Shown: positions 44,232 to 55,258, counted from the first letter of the stretch. The stretch: DNA of 64,000 nucleotides from Xenopus tropicalis (GCF_000004195.4 NC_030683.2:8103593-8167592), one strand, 5' to 3'. Made by a program: numbers and translations. The notes: generated by a model not told the origin, from the letters alone.

Positions 44232-45882
44232 CTATATAAAGTTATATAATGTATCAGCCAGCACAACTGATTCGGGGAGGGAATTCCACACCCTCACAGC
44301 TCTCACTGTAATAAATCCTTTCCGAATATTTAAATGGAACTTCCCTTCTTCTAAACGAAGTGGGTGCCCTCGTGCCCGATGGAAGGACCTACTGGTAAAT
44401 AAAACATTAGAGAGGTTATTATATGATCCCCTTATATATTTATACATAGTTATCATGTCACCTCTTAAGCGCCTCTTCTCCAGTGTAAACAGACCCAACT
44501 GGGCCAGTCTCTTCATAACTGAGACTTTCCATACCCTTTACCAGCTTAGTTGCCCTTCTCTGGACCCTCTCTAACTCAGTAATGTCCCGTTTGAGCACTG
44601 GAGACCAAAACTGAACAGCATATTCTAGATGGGGCCTTACCAGCGCTCTGTAAAGGGGAAGAATAACCCCCTCCTCCCGTGAATCTATACCCCTTTTAAT
44701 ACAGCTCAAAACCTTGTTTGCCCTACAGCCGCTGCCTGGCATTGCTTGCTACAGCCAAGTTTATTATCTACAAGGCTCCAAGGTCCTTCTCCATTATGGA
44801 TTTGCCTAGTGCAGTCCCATTAAGGGTATAAGTGGGGGCATATTTTTACATCCCAGGTGCATGACCTTACATTTATCCACATTAAATCTCATCTGCCACT
44901 TAGCTGCCCAGGTTGCCAGTTGGTCAAGATCCTGCTGCAGGGATGTCACATCCTGGATAGAACTGACTGGTCTGCAGAGTTTTGTGTCATCTGCAAACAC
45001 TGATACATTACCCATAATACCCTCCCCTAAGTCATTTATGAACAAATTAAACAAAAGTGGACCCAGTACAGAACCCTGAGGGACCCCACTGAGAACCTTA
45101 TTCCAAGTAGAGAATGTACCATTAACAACCACCCTCTGTACCCGATCCTGTAGCCAGTTTTCTATCCATGTGCAAACGGCTTCACTAAGACCAATAGACC
45201 TTAGCTTAGAAAGCAGTCGTTTGTGGGGAACGGTATCAAATGCTTTCGCAAAATCCAAATAGATGATATCTACTGCATCCCCACTGTCCAGCTTCTTACT
45301 TACCTCATCATAAAAAGCAATTAAATTGGTCTGACATGACCTGTCCTTCATAAAGCCATGCTGATTACTGCCCATAATGCCATTCTACACTACATCATTT
45401 TGTATGTGATCCCTGAACAAACCTTCAAATAACTTGCCCACCACGGATGTCAGACTTACAGGCCTATAATTGCCAGGCTGAGATCTTACTCCCTTTTTAA
45501 ATATAGGAATGACATTCGCCTTCTTCCAATCCCTAGGTACCATACCTGATGAAAGCGAGTCTGAGAATATCAGAAACAAGGGCCACTGCAATTCTGCCCC
45601 TAGCTCTCTCAGTACCCGAGGGTGTATTCCATCTGGCCCAGGTGCCTTGTTTACATTTATCACATCATATTTCCGCTCCAACGCTAGTACCTCCAGCTCT
45701 CCCATTTTACCAGTCAGAGTCCTTGCATTGGTAAACATACATTTAATACTGGTTCCGGCGTGAGAATGACGTGTAAACAACTTATGGGCCTCCCTGCCAT
45801 TGTCAGTATCCCGAAGCAAGTCTCCTCCCCCATTTTCCCTTACTATGCCCACTACCTCATCTATCCTGTCCAGGGCTGCCAT
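44232..45882 (-). pseudogene. LINE ORF2 reverse transcriptase (broken, endonuclease mostly deleted)
   Basis: Frames at 45882-45385, 45375-44806, 44742-44458 and 44516-44232 cover the RT in order. Motifs seen are KAPGPDGIHPRVLRELG, YLDFAKAFDTVPHKRLL, GVPQGSVLGPLLFNLFIND, FADDTKL (catalytic box) and a C-terminal RVQRRATKLVKG. The endonuclease is reduced to CMFTNARTLTGKMGELEVLA, which jumps directly to the RT start. The first codons of the 45882 frame lie in the neighbouring hAT element. Confidence 0.92.
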
Positions 45883-46925
45883 CAGAAATCATGGGGCCCT
45901 TCACAACTAAATTTTCTGGGCCCCCCTCCCATCAGTACAAAGGACTTACAGACATGAGACATTGGTAGCAAGCAGGGCCCCCCTAATGCATTGGTAGCCA
46001 GCAGTGCCCCCCTAGTACATTGGTAGCCAGCAGTGCCCCCCTAGTACATTGGTAGCCAGCAGTGCCCCCCTAGTACATTGGTAGCCAGCAGTGCCCCCCT
46101 AGTACATTGGTAGCCAGCAGTGCCCCCCCTAGTACCTTGGTAGCCAGCTGTGCCCCCCTAGTAAATTGGTAGCCACCTGTGCCCCCTAGTACATTGGTAG
46201 CCAGCAGTGCCCCCCTAGTACATTTGTAGCCAGCAGTGCCCCCCTAGTACATTGGTAGCCAGCAGTGCCCCCCCAGTACATTGGTAGCCAGCAGTGCCCC
46301 CCCTAGTACATTGGTAGCCAGCTGTGCCCCCCTAGAACATTGGTAGCCAGCAGTGCCCCCCCTAGTACATTGGTAGCCAGCAGGGCCCCCCTAGTACATT
46401 GGTAGCCAGCTGTGCCCCCCTAGTACATTGGTAGCCAGCAGGGCCCCCCCTAGTACATTGGTAGCCAGCAGGGCCCCCCTAGTACATTGGTAGCCAGCAG
46501 GGCCCCCCCTAGTACATTGGTAGCCAGCTGTGCCACAGGCCAGCACAGCACAGCCCTCCGCGTCTAGTTTGGCTCCTCCGGCGTCTTCAGCAGCGGCGTT
46601 GTCTTTAGCGGCGGCATCTTCTTCGGCGACGGCTGCTTCGGACTCCCCCGGCGAGGTCCTTCCCGGATGACACCTCTGCACTTCTGAATGCCGAAAGAAG
46701 ACAGGCCCTTTTATAAGGTTGCGCCCCGTGTGTACTGACGTGCATGTACGCACGGGGCACGACCAATAGGAATACCCGCTGACCACCAATGACAGGGGCC
46801 CGGAACTGATTAAAGGGGGCCCGAGCTACTAAGAAAACTTTAGCATGGCCGGGCCCCCTTTTAAAGTTAAAATCGTTTGGGCCTGGGATGACTGTCCCCC
46901 CTGTGCCCCCCTGCTGGCGGCCCTG
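45871..46925. mobile_element. hAT-type element with internal 29-bp array, nested in the LINE
   Basis: It starts CAGGGCTGCCATCAGAAATC and ends GCTGGCGGCCCTG, flanked by the perfect 8-bp duplication ATCCTGTC at 45863-45870 and 46926-46933. From about 45970 to 46530 it holds about 19 copies of a 29-bp unit (AGTACATTGGTAGCCAGCAG). It is a longer relative of the 99-bp MITE at 216-314. A minus-strand open frame at 46391-46789 is partly array and has no recognisable transposase. Confidence 0.88.
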
Positions 46926-46970
46926 ATCCTGTCTACCACAGAATTTCCCGCTGCACCCCCCCCCCCACTC

Positions 46971-47712
46971 CTAGTTTAAAATCTCCTCCAACCCGCTAGC
47001 CATCTTTTCCCCCAAAGCAGCTGCCCCATCATCATTGAGGTGCAGCCCATCCCTGGCAAAGAGCCTGTAGCCGATTGAGAAATCAGCCCAGTTCTGGAGA
47101 AACCCAAAGCCCCCCTCCCTGCACCAATCTCTCAGCCACGCATTAATCTCCCTGAGCTCCCGCTGCCTTCTTAATGTTGCTCGTGGCACAGGTAATATCT
47201 CTGAGAAAATTACCTTGGAAGTCCTCGCCCTCAACTTCGCACCTAGCTTTTTAAAATCGTTCTTGAGGACTTCCCCCCCTCCTCTAACTTTGTCATTGGT
47301 ACCTATGTGTACCCCCAACCGCCGGGTCTTCCCCAGCCCCTCCCAACAATCTGTCCACTCGTTCCACCACATGCCGAACCCTAGCACCGGGCAAGCAACA
47401 CACAGTTCGGCATGTAGGGTCTTTGCGACAAATTACCCTATCCACCTTTCTAATAATTGAATCCCCTACAACTATAGCCTGCCTTCCCTTCCTAGCACTA
47501 TTCCCCCCACCTGTATTAGAGGTGCCGGCTCCCAGGGTGCTCTGAGAGTCAGCCCGCTCCATACATGCCAGCTCAGAGCTGTCTTCCCCAGCATCTTCAC
47601 CTAAAGCGGCAAATCTATTGGTTTGTACAAGCTGTGAACCAGCCCCCCTACCCTTGTGTCCCCTACTGCCCCTCTTAACTGTCACAAATTTGTCTCCCTC
47701 ATTAACCTCCAC
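46971..47712 (-). pseudogene. LINE ORF1 with SGNH-esterase domain (frame-broken)
   Basis: One frame (47712-47293) holds AIVVGDSIIRKVDR, the GDS catalytic-Ser block. An overlapping frame (47387-46971) holds VHIGTNDKVRGG (GTND block) and ARDGLHLNDDG (D-x-x-H block). Together these are the SGNH hydrolase motifs found in ORF1 of CR1-group LINEs. The frame change between them marks a disabling indel. Confidence 0.88.
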
Positions 47713-47734
47713 TGTCCCTTCTCCCCCCCCCCCA

Positions 47735-48055
47735 CTACACCGGCCCCTGCCAGTGATTGCTCAGTGAGCCTCCTGTTCTCCCCCATGTTTGCCCCCTCAG
47801 TGCTGCCAGTTCCCCCCTTAGATTCTGCACCTCAGATTCCAAGAGGAAAACCCACCTGCATCTCTCACAAGTAAATGCTGCATGGAACTGCTGCTCCAGG
47901 ACCCCATACATGCGACAAGATGCACACTGAGTAACACCAGCAATCATACTGCAACTCATATTGCCACTGGTACTTACAGTCTCCCGAGTGCAATCCCTTG
48001 TATAGTGCCTTTTAAGTTTCAAACGCCTTTTTTGTTTATAACGCCTACTATACAC
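47735..48055 (-). pseudogene. LINE ORF1 N-terminal part with Cys pairs
   Basis: The 106-codon frame has CASCRMYG and FTCERCRWVFLL, two C-x2-C pairs, followed by a short Leu/Glu-rich stretch that could form a coiled coil. This matches the zinc-finger and coiled-coil head of CR1-type ORF1 proteins. It ends just before the esterase frame. Confidence 0.7.
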
Positions 48056-48254
48056 TTAATCTACATGCAACACTCGCTAGCAGCTCCCAAACTCGCTGTG
48101 CAGTTAGAAACTGATTGAGGTTCAAAACCTAGTGACACTAAATTGTATTGTGTGTTTATGGGAGGAGAATAACTAACCATTACAGGGGAAAGTGGCGCGT
48201 CCGCCTATTGTGCCCCAGGTAGAATAACCGCCAATATACGGTTTCTAATTATAC

Positions 48255-48391
48255 CTCGCGCCTCGTCTTTCAGCCTCTGCACCGACACCAACAAAGACTC
48301 CTTTTCATCCAACTCGCTCTCAAAGAAAGCGTTCCTTTTGATGGCCTGATTCAGCCTTTGTTCGAAGTCTTCCAGAGACACGATGGTCGCC
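48255..48391 (-). CDS. ndel1: ndel1-like exon (dynein regulator NDE1/NDEL1 family), isolated
   Basis: On the minus strand it has acceptor CCCTTGTAG and donor GTATAA. It enters with one base of a split Arg codon and encodes [20 protein letters not shown], then [20 protein letters not shown] and KDEAR. This coiled-coil segment of NDEL1 binds LIS1 in the dynein pathway. Compared with the vertebrate consensus QAIERNAFLESEL it has two changes (E to K and L to F) at normally invariant positions. The next downstream exon (RQELAV) is not visible, because the LINE begins about 65 bp away. It is either an exon of a diverged paralogue or a duplicated fragment. Confidence 0.82.
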
Positions 48392-48993
48392 CTACAAGGG
48401 GACAGAGAAAGGCGTTGGGTTACAGTTTCACAGGAACCCAGTTGTACTGCGCTGACAGCAGTTATGTAATAAAGGATTTGCACGTACTGAGTGAGAACTC
48501 GCAGTGGATGGAACTCTCACTTCCACTAAAGGACAAGTACCTGCTTGGCTGCCATTGTAGGGAACCCTCGCTGCTCCCCGGGAACGTTACGTAACGCGCA
48601 GATATAGCGACAGGGCAGCGTCCCTTACTATAAATAACCGTATGAAGAAGATCCCCAATTAAAAGAGAACAGGGAGTTATTGTGTTCATATCCTGCGTGA
48701 CGCCGCGCCCTGCAGACAGAAGTCACAGACAGAGACACATCCCTACTGCCGCCCACGCATCTCGCAGGCCGGGGCCTATTTATAAAGCTCCTTAGCCACG
48801 CCCAGAATGATTGATAGGAAATACATTGGGTGCTAAGCAGAGAAACAGATTTATGGAGACGCTTCCCGGCAATCCCAAACTGCCCAATGACATCACAGAT
48901 TGTGACACCATTTATCGGAATCTGGCCAATAAAAGTGCCCGAACTGTGGGGGAGGAGCTGCTCTGTCCAGTTTATCCCATTAACACCCATTAA
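48392..48993. other. Intron of the ndel1-like fragment
   Basis: No further exon is visible. There is CpG-rich sequence at about 48690-48780 and a TATTTATAAAGC stretch at about 48776, but nothing that supports a promoter call. Confidence 0.45.
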
Positions 48994-49190
48994 GGTGAAG
49001 ACACACAGAGCTACTAATAGCAGCTACTTGTTATGGCTACTAAAACAGACAATGCTGATCAGTTACTGATAATTGTCCCTACGTGTGTTTAGCAGAGGCA
49101 ATTCTCAGTACTGTCTATGGCAGGGGATTTTCTGGCATTTAGTAGCCGTGACAAGTAGCTGCTACTAAGTAGCTCCCGGTATCTTCACCC
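48994..49190. mobile_element. Harbinger-type MITE, GGTGAAGACACACAG ends
   Basis: The left end is TAA-GGTGAAGACACACAG and the right end is GGTATCTTCACCC-TAA, giving a 3-bp TAA duplication typical of PIF/Harbinger. The interior repeats TAGTAGCAGCTACT motifs. A second copy (49450-51027) is split by a Penelope-like element. Confidence 0.75.
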
Positions 49191-49227
49191 TAAAACATAA
49201 AACTATGGGGACAAACAAATTCCTTTA

Positions 49228-49370
49228 GGGCAAAGACACACAGGGCAATTAGTTGCTGCTACTTTTAATTAACTTAGTCGAAACAAATCACGTGCTCATT
49301 TTCAGCATGCAGATTAGTTGCCGCAACTTTTTAAAAAGTCACAGTGACAAATCGCCACGTGTCTTTGCCC
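49228..49370. mobile_element. 143-bp Harbinger-type MITE, GGGCAAAGACAC ends
   Basis: The perfect inverted ends GGGCAAAGACAC and GTGTCTTTGCCC are flanked by TTA on both sides. Confidence 0.82.
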
Positions 49371-49654
49371 TTAAGGTAGCACTGTGGGCATGCTCCTGCA
49401 TTACATGGCACTAACTGGTACCCCGAATGCCTGGGATACCATGTGATAGGGTGAAGACACACAGAGCTACTTAGTAGCAGATATCTGCAAATATAGGTAG
49501 ACGTCCTGACGTAGCTTCCAGTGTGTTCAGTAAGTACTCCTCAACCGGTAGCAGTCCCCGTGCTGGCTGTATATCTTACAAATACGATTCCCAGAACCCG
49601 GAGAGTACACTTATTTGTAGTGAAGCAGTGTAAATTTTATTGAGACATCTTTGA

Positions 49655-49692
49655 GCACTACATGTTTCGGCTAAACAGCCTTCCTCAGGTGC
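49655..49692 (-). ncRNA. Hammerhead-ribozyme-like motif, left arm
   Basis: On the minus strand it reads GCAC, CTGAGGA (core CUGANGA), A, GGCT-GTTT-AGCC (stem II), GAAACATGTA, GTGC. GCAC pairs with GTGC as stem I. The palindrome ACATGT could form stem III between two RNAs. It has one extra A before stem II. It is identical to the right-arm copy. Confidence 0.45.
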
Positions 49693-50058
49693 ATACAGAA
49701 GTGAAAATAGCAGAACGAATAAATACCCTACACCCACCAACAAGTTACACCAGCTCCACAGTGTGGCCAGGTGTATAGATTTTTAGGGAAAGAAATTGTA
49801 CTGCCATCTAGTGGCCTACTGACAATGTAACACCTTAGAAGTAGTATACAATTCTTGAATCCATTTATGGTACAGCAACAATGTATTCAATATTTAGTAA
49901 CAGTGTCTGCAAACAGCAATGTATTCTGTGTTTGCAACAATTATATAAGGAAAGTAAAGCTTCTCCTACCCGACACCAATTAGGTAGAGAAATGGTTCTT
50001 TTTCTGAAAGGAGTCCCTCATGCAAAAGTTCATTGCTGTAAGGATAGAAGGCATATTA

Positions 50059-50376
50059 TTATAGGAAACATTTAAAGCTTAAAGCCTCATTCATGCCTAG
50101 TGGCTCCAATGTATCCAATGTGTGTATCCATTTTGCCTCCTGTTGTAAAAGCAGGCGTGTTCTATCCCCTCCCCTCTTTGGGACAATTACATCCTCTAGG
50201 ACCAACCAGCGTAATGTTGCTGGTGTATGTTTATGTGAATAGAAATGCTTGCCCACGGGTGTTTGTGTTTTCTTTTTTTCGGGGTCATAAGTGGTTATGG
50301 AATATTTGTGTTCACGTATCCGTGTTTTAACAGGTCTAGCAGTCTGACCTATGTACATCTTACCACATGGCCACAT
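50059..50376 (-). pseudogene. GIY-YIG endonuclease fragment of the Penelope-like element
   Basis: It encodes CGKMYIGQTARPVKTRIREH, then KYSITTYDP and KHFYSHKHTPATLRWLVLED, the GIY-YIG core (MYIGQT with the catalytic Arg region) typical of the C-terminal endonuclease of Penelope-like elements. It starts inside one arm and has no RT upstream, so it cannot act alone. Confidence 0.85.
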
Positions 50377-50765
50377 TAAGCTTTAAATGTTTCCTATAAT
50401 AATATGCCTTCTATCCTTACAGCAATGAACTTTTGCATGAGGGACTCCTTTCAGAAAAAGAACCATTTCTCTACCTAATTGGTGTCGGGTAGGAGAAGCT
50501 TTACTTTCCTTATATAATTGTTGCAAACACAGAATACATTGCTGTTTGCAGACACTGTTACTAAATATTGAATACATTGTTGCTGTACCATAAATTGATT
50601 CAAGAATTGTATACTACTTCTAAGGTGTTACATTGTCAGTAGGCCACTAGATGGCAGTACAATTTCTTTCCCTAAAAATCTATACACCTGGCCACACTGT
50701 GGAGCTGGTGTAACTTGTTGGTGGGTGTAGGGTATTTATTCGTTCTGCTATTTTCACTTCTGTAT

Positions 50766-50803
50766 GCACCTGAGGAAGGCTGTTTAGCCGAAACATGTAG
50801 TGC
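50766..50803 (+). ncRNA. Hammerhead-ribozyme-like motif, right arm
   Basis: It is the same 38-nt motif on the plus strand: GCAC-CTGAGGA-A-GGCTGTTTAGCC-GAAACATGTA-GTGC. Penelope-like elements are known to carry hammerhead motifs in their terminal repeats, which supports the reading. Activity is not shown by sequence. Confidence 0.45.
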
Positions 50804-51153
50804 TCAAAGATGTCTCAATAAAATTTACACTGCTTCACTACAAATAAGTGTACTCTCCGGGTTCTTGGAATTGTACTTAGTAGCAGCTACTAAATGGCAG
50901 AAATTCCCCTGCCATAGACAATACTGAGAATTGCCTTGGCTAAACACACGTAGGGACAATTATCAGTAAATGATCAGCATTGTCTGTTTCAGTAGCTGCT
51001 ACTAGTAGCTCTGTGTGTCTTCACCCATGAATGCCAGTACAACAACAGCATTTATAGAACTACATAGTATGCACCTTTTCCAGCCCACTGTGGGACGGCC
51101 AAGCCATGTCTGGAGTTGCAATGAAGACTCCCCCCTCCCAGTCCATAACTCAC

Positions 51154-51302
51154 CTTTTGGCTCTTTCCAAGTCGTTGTTGGCCTGTTCCAACTCCCTTAC
51201 GTACTTGTGCAACTGATCCTTTATGCTGCGAGCGCGGGCCAACTCATCCTCTAGCAGCGACACCTGTTTGTAGCTCTGTGCGTACTGGTGCTCTAGCTTC
51301 TC
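51154..51302 (-). CDS. ndel1: ndel1-like exon upstream of 48255-48391, isolated
   Basis: On the minus strand it has acceptor TTATTGTAG and donor GTGAGT. It encodes [20 protein letters not shown], then [20 protein letters not shown], then ANNDLERAK, ending at phase 2. This fits exactly with the one-base start of the exon at 48391. [15 protein letters not shown] is the NDEL1, not NDE1, version. It differs from frog NDEL1 as I know it by single residues (ANND for ANDD). Earlier exons with the N-terminus were not found up to 64 kb. Confidence 0.85.
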
Positions 51303-51344
51303 CTACAATAAAGGGCCCCAAGGGGTTACTATGGGCAATGGTGG

Positions 51345-51480
51345 GTGCAGGCCCGGATTTGTGGCGAGGCCACAAAGGCCCGGGCCTAGGGCGGCACAAA
51401 CATAGGGGCGGCATGCCGCCCCGCCGCAGGCAAAATTGAACATTTTGCTCCCATACGGAGCAATGGGGAACTCTCCATTG
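51345..51480. repeat. GGCCCGGATTTGTGGC repeat, copy 2
   Basis: It shares GCAGGCCCGGATTTGTGGCG and the GGGCCTAGGGCGGC core with 34290-34565. It lies about 40 bp beyond the ndel1-like exon acceptor. Confidence 0.75.
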
Positions 51481-51584
51481 GGTCATTTCCCTATGAGACC
51501 AAACTGTAAATGATATCCTTATAAACGGAGCTTAGTGATGTCATTTGTCACATGACTCACCGAAACTTGTATATTATATTAAAT

Positions 51585-53575
51585 AAAGTCCCCCCTGTTG
51601 TAAAATATGAGGATATTAGAAGTCACTGAGGGGTTCTGTGCCCATATAAAGGCACAAGGCTGCAGGCTGAGTTATACAGGGAACTCTGAGTATCACTCAT
51701 GTATTATAAGGGATAATGTACCCCCTACTGTAAATGATAAGGATATTAGCAGTCACTGAGGGGTTCTGTGCCCATATAAAGGCACAAGGCTGCAGCTGAG
51801 TTATACAGGGAACTCTGAGTATCACTCATGTATTATAAGGGATAATGTACCCCCTACTGTAAATGATAGGATATTAGCAGTCACTGAGGGGTTCTTGTGC
51901 CCCCCATATAAGGCACAAGGCTGCAGGCTGAGTTATACAGGGAACTCTGAGTATCACTCATGTATATAAGGATAATGTACCCCCTTACTGTAAATGATAA
52001 GGATATTAGCAGTCACTGAGGGTTCTGTGCCCCCATATAAGCACAAGGCTGCAGGCTGAGTTATACAGGGAACTCTGAGTATCACTCATGTATTATAAGG
52101 GATAATGTACCCCTACTGTAAATGATAAGGATATTAGCAGTCACTGAGGGGTTCTGTGCCCATAAAGGCACAAGGCTGCAGGCTGAGTTATACAGGGAAC
52201 TCTGAGTATCACTCATGTATTATAAGGGATACTGTACCCCCTACTGTAAATGATAAGGATATTAGCAGTCACTGAGGGGTTCTGTGCCCCCCATATAAAG
52301 GCACAAGGCTGCAGGCTGAGTTATACAGGGAACTCTGAGTATCACTCATGTATTATAAGGGGTAATGTACCCCCTACTGTAAATGATAAGGATATTAGCA
52401 GTCACTGAGGGGTTCTGTGCCCATATAAAGGCACAAGGCTGCAGGCTGAGTTATACAGGGAACTCTGAGTATCACTCATGTATTATAAGGGATAATGTAC
52501 CCCCTACTGTAATGATAAGGATATTAGCAGTCACTGAGGGGTTCTGTGCCCATATAAAGGCACAAGGCTGCAGGCTGAGTTATACAGGGAACTCTGAGTA
52601 TCACTCATGTATTATAAGGGATAATGTACCCCCTACTGTAAATGATAAGGATATTAGCAGTCACTGAGGGGTTCTGTGCCCCCCATATAAAGGCACAAGG
52701 CTGCAGGCTGAGTTATACAGGGAACTCTGATATCACTCATGTATTATAAGGGGTAATGTACCCCTACTGTAAATGATAAGGATATTAGCAGTCACTGAGG
52801 GGTCTGTGCCCATATAAAGCACAAGGCTGCAGGCTGATTATACAGGGAACTCTGAGTATCACTCATGTATTATAAGGGATAATGTACCCCCTACTGTAAA
52901 TGATAAGGATATTAGCAGTCACTGAGGGTTCTGTGCCCCCCATATAAAGCACAAGGCTGCAGGCTGAGTTATACAGGGAACTCTGAGTATCACTCATGTA
53001 TTATAAGGGATAATGTACCCCTACTGTAAATGATAAGGATATTAGCAGTCACTGAGGGGTTCTGTGCCCATATAAAGGCACAAGGCTGCAGGCTGAGTTA
53101 TACAGGGAACTCTGAGTATCACTCATGTATTATAAGGGATACTGTACCCCTACTGTAAATGATAAGGATATTAGCCAGTCACTGAGGGGTTCTGTGCCCA
53201 TATAAAGGCACAAGGCTGCAGGCTGAGTTATACAGGGAACTCTGAGTATCACTCATGTATTATAAGGGGTAATGTACCCCCTACTGTAAATGATAAGGAT
53301 ATTAGCAGTCACTGAGGGGTTCTGTGCCCATATAAAGGCACAAGGCTGCAGGCTGAGTTATACAGGGAACTCTGAGTATCACTCATGTATATAAGGATAA
53401 TGTACCCCCTACTGTAAATGATAAGGATATTAGCAGTCACTGAGGGGTTCTGTGCCCATATAAAGGCACAAGGCTGCAGGCTGAGTTATACAGGGAACTC
53501 TGAGTATCACTCATGTATTATAAGGGATAATGTACCCCCTGCTGTAAATGATAAGGATATTAGCAGTCACTGAGG
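51585..53575. repeat. 130-bp tandem repeat, about 15 copies
   Basis: The unit includes AATGTACCCCCTACTGTAAA, GATAAGGATATTAGCAGTCA and GCACAAGGCTGCAGGCTGAG. Single-base indels are frequent. It shares the phrase ATTATAAGG plus TACCCC/TACTTT with the 71-bp array at 12590-13155, so the two may come from the same element family. Confidence 0.93.
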
Positions 53576-55105
53576 GCACAGGGTATGGAATGGTCGGCTG
53601 TAGGTGCAGGTACGGGCGCTGCCATGGGAAACATTAAACAAATATCACAAGAGTTTTTTTTTATTATGAAGAATCGGTTGTTGCTCTTCTTGGAAAAAGC
53701 CTCGCAGGGGCTGCCACCCCATAGCCCTCCTGATTGTGCCCCGGTGCTCAGCGCGGTGCCCACGTGGGCAGGACAGACGCCAGACAGTTGTTACCTGGGA
53801 AAACCTCTGTGCCCTGTTGCCTCCCAGAGTCTGGGACAGGGGCAAAGGGCAAACGGAGAGGTTGCTTAAGGTGAGGGAGGAGGGAATTTAACCCCCAGCA
53901 GCAGGACAAACAGGACAAAGATCTATTCAGGGCTGGGGGGGGGGGGTATGGAACCTATAGCTGCCTGTATACTGTGGCCTCAGCACCAAACAAACACATT
54001 TTGCCTGATTTGGCATCAAAATAGTCAGTGGTCAGATCAATGTCCTCGGGGGAATAAATACATGGTTCCAACTGCCCCCAGGGGCACCAAATAGAGCCTG
54101 CGCAATAAATCTACCTATGGCAGGGGCAGTTTTCTTCCGAGAACAACAAAAATATCTCTGAGCAGCAATAAGGCATCAGACAGAACACAGTGACGGCAGT
54201 TACAGACCTCAGACCAGGTAGGCGTGTGTGGCCAGGCACATAGACTTCTATGCGTTGAGTTCCCAGACCTCTCTCAATGTCTATTTCACTCGAAGAGAGC
54301 TGTGAGACTGACCAGCCAGGGTTCTAAGGGCTACTGATTAGCCACCTGGGGCTACTAACCCCAGCTGGTCAGCCTGTAGCACCTACCCTGCCCCTGCCCA
54401 AGTGCCCCGCCCAAGTCCTTGCATTTACATTTGTTTTTCAGGTGCTGGAGGGTGGAAATAGTTTCTGCCTGGGGGGACATTGGGAAGGGAAAAAGGAAAT
54501 TTCCAACATCCCTGTACCCCCCCATGAGACATACTGCCCTGCACTAGGGTCTTTACATGGTCCCCGTCCCCCCCATCTCCCATGCTTGACCCCTGCTCCT
54601 GTTGTATTGTTTATAGGGTGATCATATGACTTGTGCTTAGCAGAACCAACATGGCCGCTCCCACTTCCATGGAAAAATTTAAATTAATATAAATCATAAA
54701 CATGATGGGGTGTCTCTCTGACAGGGGTCCAATTATCACCATCCCCCCCATCTCCCATGCTTGACCCCTGCTCCTAATGTATTGTTTATAGGGTGATCAT
54801 ATGACTTGTGCTTAGCAGAACCAACATGGCCGCCCCCACTTCCATTGAAAAATCTCACTTTGGCCTCTCCTGCTCTGTGCTAAATAGGAAATGTTCCTTA
54901 TACAAATGTACCTGCTGATCACATCATGCCTACAGTGGCCCTTTTAGGGGCCCATTTTGTTTCCTTACCCCAACAGAAAGCCAATCCGTATTGCCCCTTG
55001 CTATGTGTGTGTATGATTATTTATAGGCGGCTGCTTGTGTGCGCAGAACTGTACGTTTGCACCAGTCGTATGTAACCAATATAATTTTGCCCTTTCTCTT
55101 TGCAG
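53576..55105. other. Stretch between the 130-bp array and the ptk2-like exons
   Basis: No exon is recognised. A segment with TCCCATGCTTGACCCCTGCT and GTGATCATATGACTTGTGCT occurs twice, at about 54567-54678 and 54744-54855, about 177 bp apart. The rest shows nothing definite. Confidence 0.5.
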
Positions 55106-55145
55106 GCTGGGAACCAGCACATATACCAACCCGTTGGAAAGCCAG
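55106..55145 (+). CDS. ptk2: ptk2 (focal adhesion kinase)-like small exon, isolated
   Basis: The acceptor is CTTTGCAG and the donor GTAAGT. It is 40 nt, phase 0 to 1. It encodes AGNQHIYQPVGKP, the FAK linker segment just before the proline-rich motif that binds SH3 proteins such as p130Cas. No kinase or FERM exon is visible. Confidence 0.85.
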
Positions 55146-55258
55146 GTAAGTAGGTTCTGGGTGAGGGCCAGTTTGAGTGACAGGAGGGCCACACACAGGG
55201 CTCCTCACATACAGCACTTAGTTGAACTCCAGCTCAACGCAGCTCTGTTTATGCGCAG

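Larger units (their letters stand above)
42028..48190 (-). mobile_element. CR1-like LINE, decayed, with two internal insertions
   Basis: Read on the minus strand it has, in order: an ORF1 region (48055-46971), an endonuclease remnant plus reverse transcriptase (about 45862-44232) and a 3' end near 42028 with TTACTATGTTACTATG tail units. A hAT element (45871-46925) separates ORF1 from ORF2, and a 41-bp array (42242-44208) fills the 3' region. Frames are broken repeatedly, so it is inactive. Its 5' end lies about 65 bp from an ndel1-like exon. Confidence 0.9.
49481..50873 (-). mobile_element. Penelope-like retroelement, short copy with 491-bp inverted arms
   Basis: It is flanked by a 13-bp duplication TACTTAGTAGCAG (49468-49480 and 50874-50886). 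Arms 49592-50082 and 50376-50866 are near-perfect inverted copies of equal length. They encode the same 64-codon frame in opposite directions. The 293-bp spacer carries a GIY-YIG endonuclease fragment on the minus strand. No reverse transcriptase remains. Inverted or tandem arms are known for Penelope elements. Confidence 0.85.
49450..51027. mobile_element. Second GGGTGAAGACACAC MITE, host of a Penelope-like insertion
   Basis: MITE sequence occupies 49450-49480 and 50874-51027. Its ends are GGGTGAAGACACACAGAGCT and AGCTCTGTGTGTCTTCACCC. The two pieces rejoin at TACTTAGTAGCAG, which is present on both sides of the inserted element. Confidence 0.85.
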
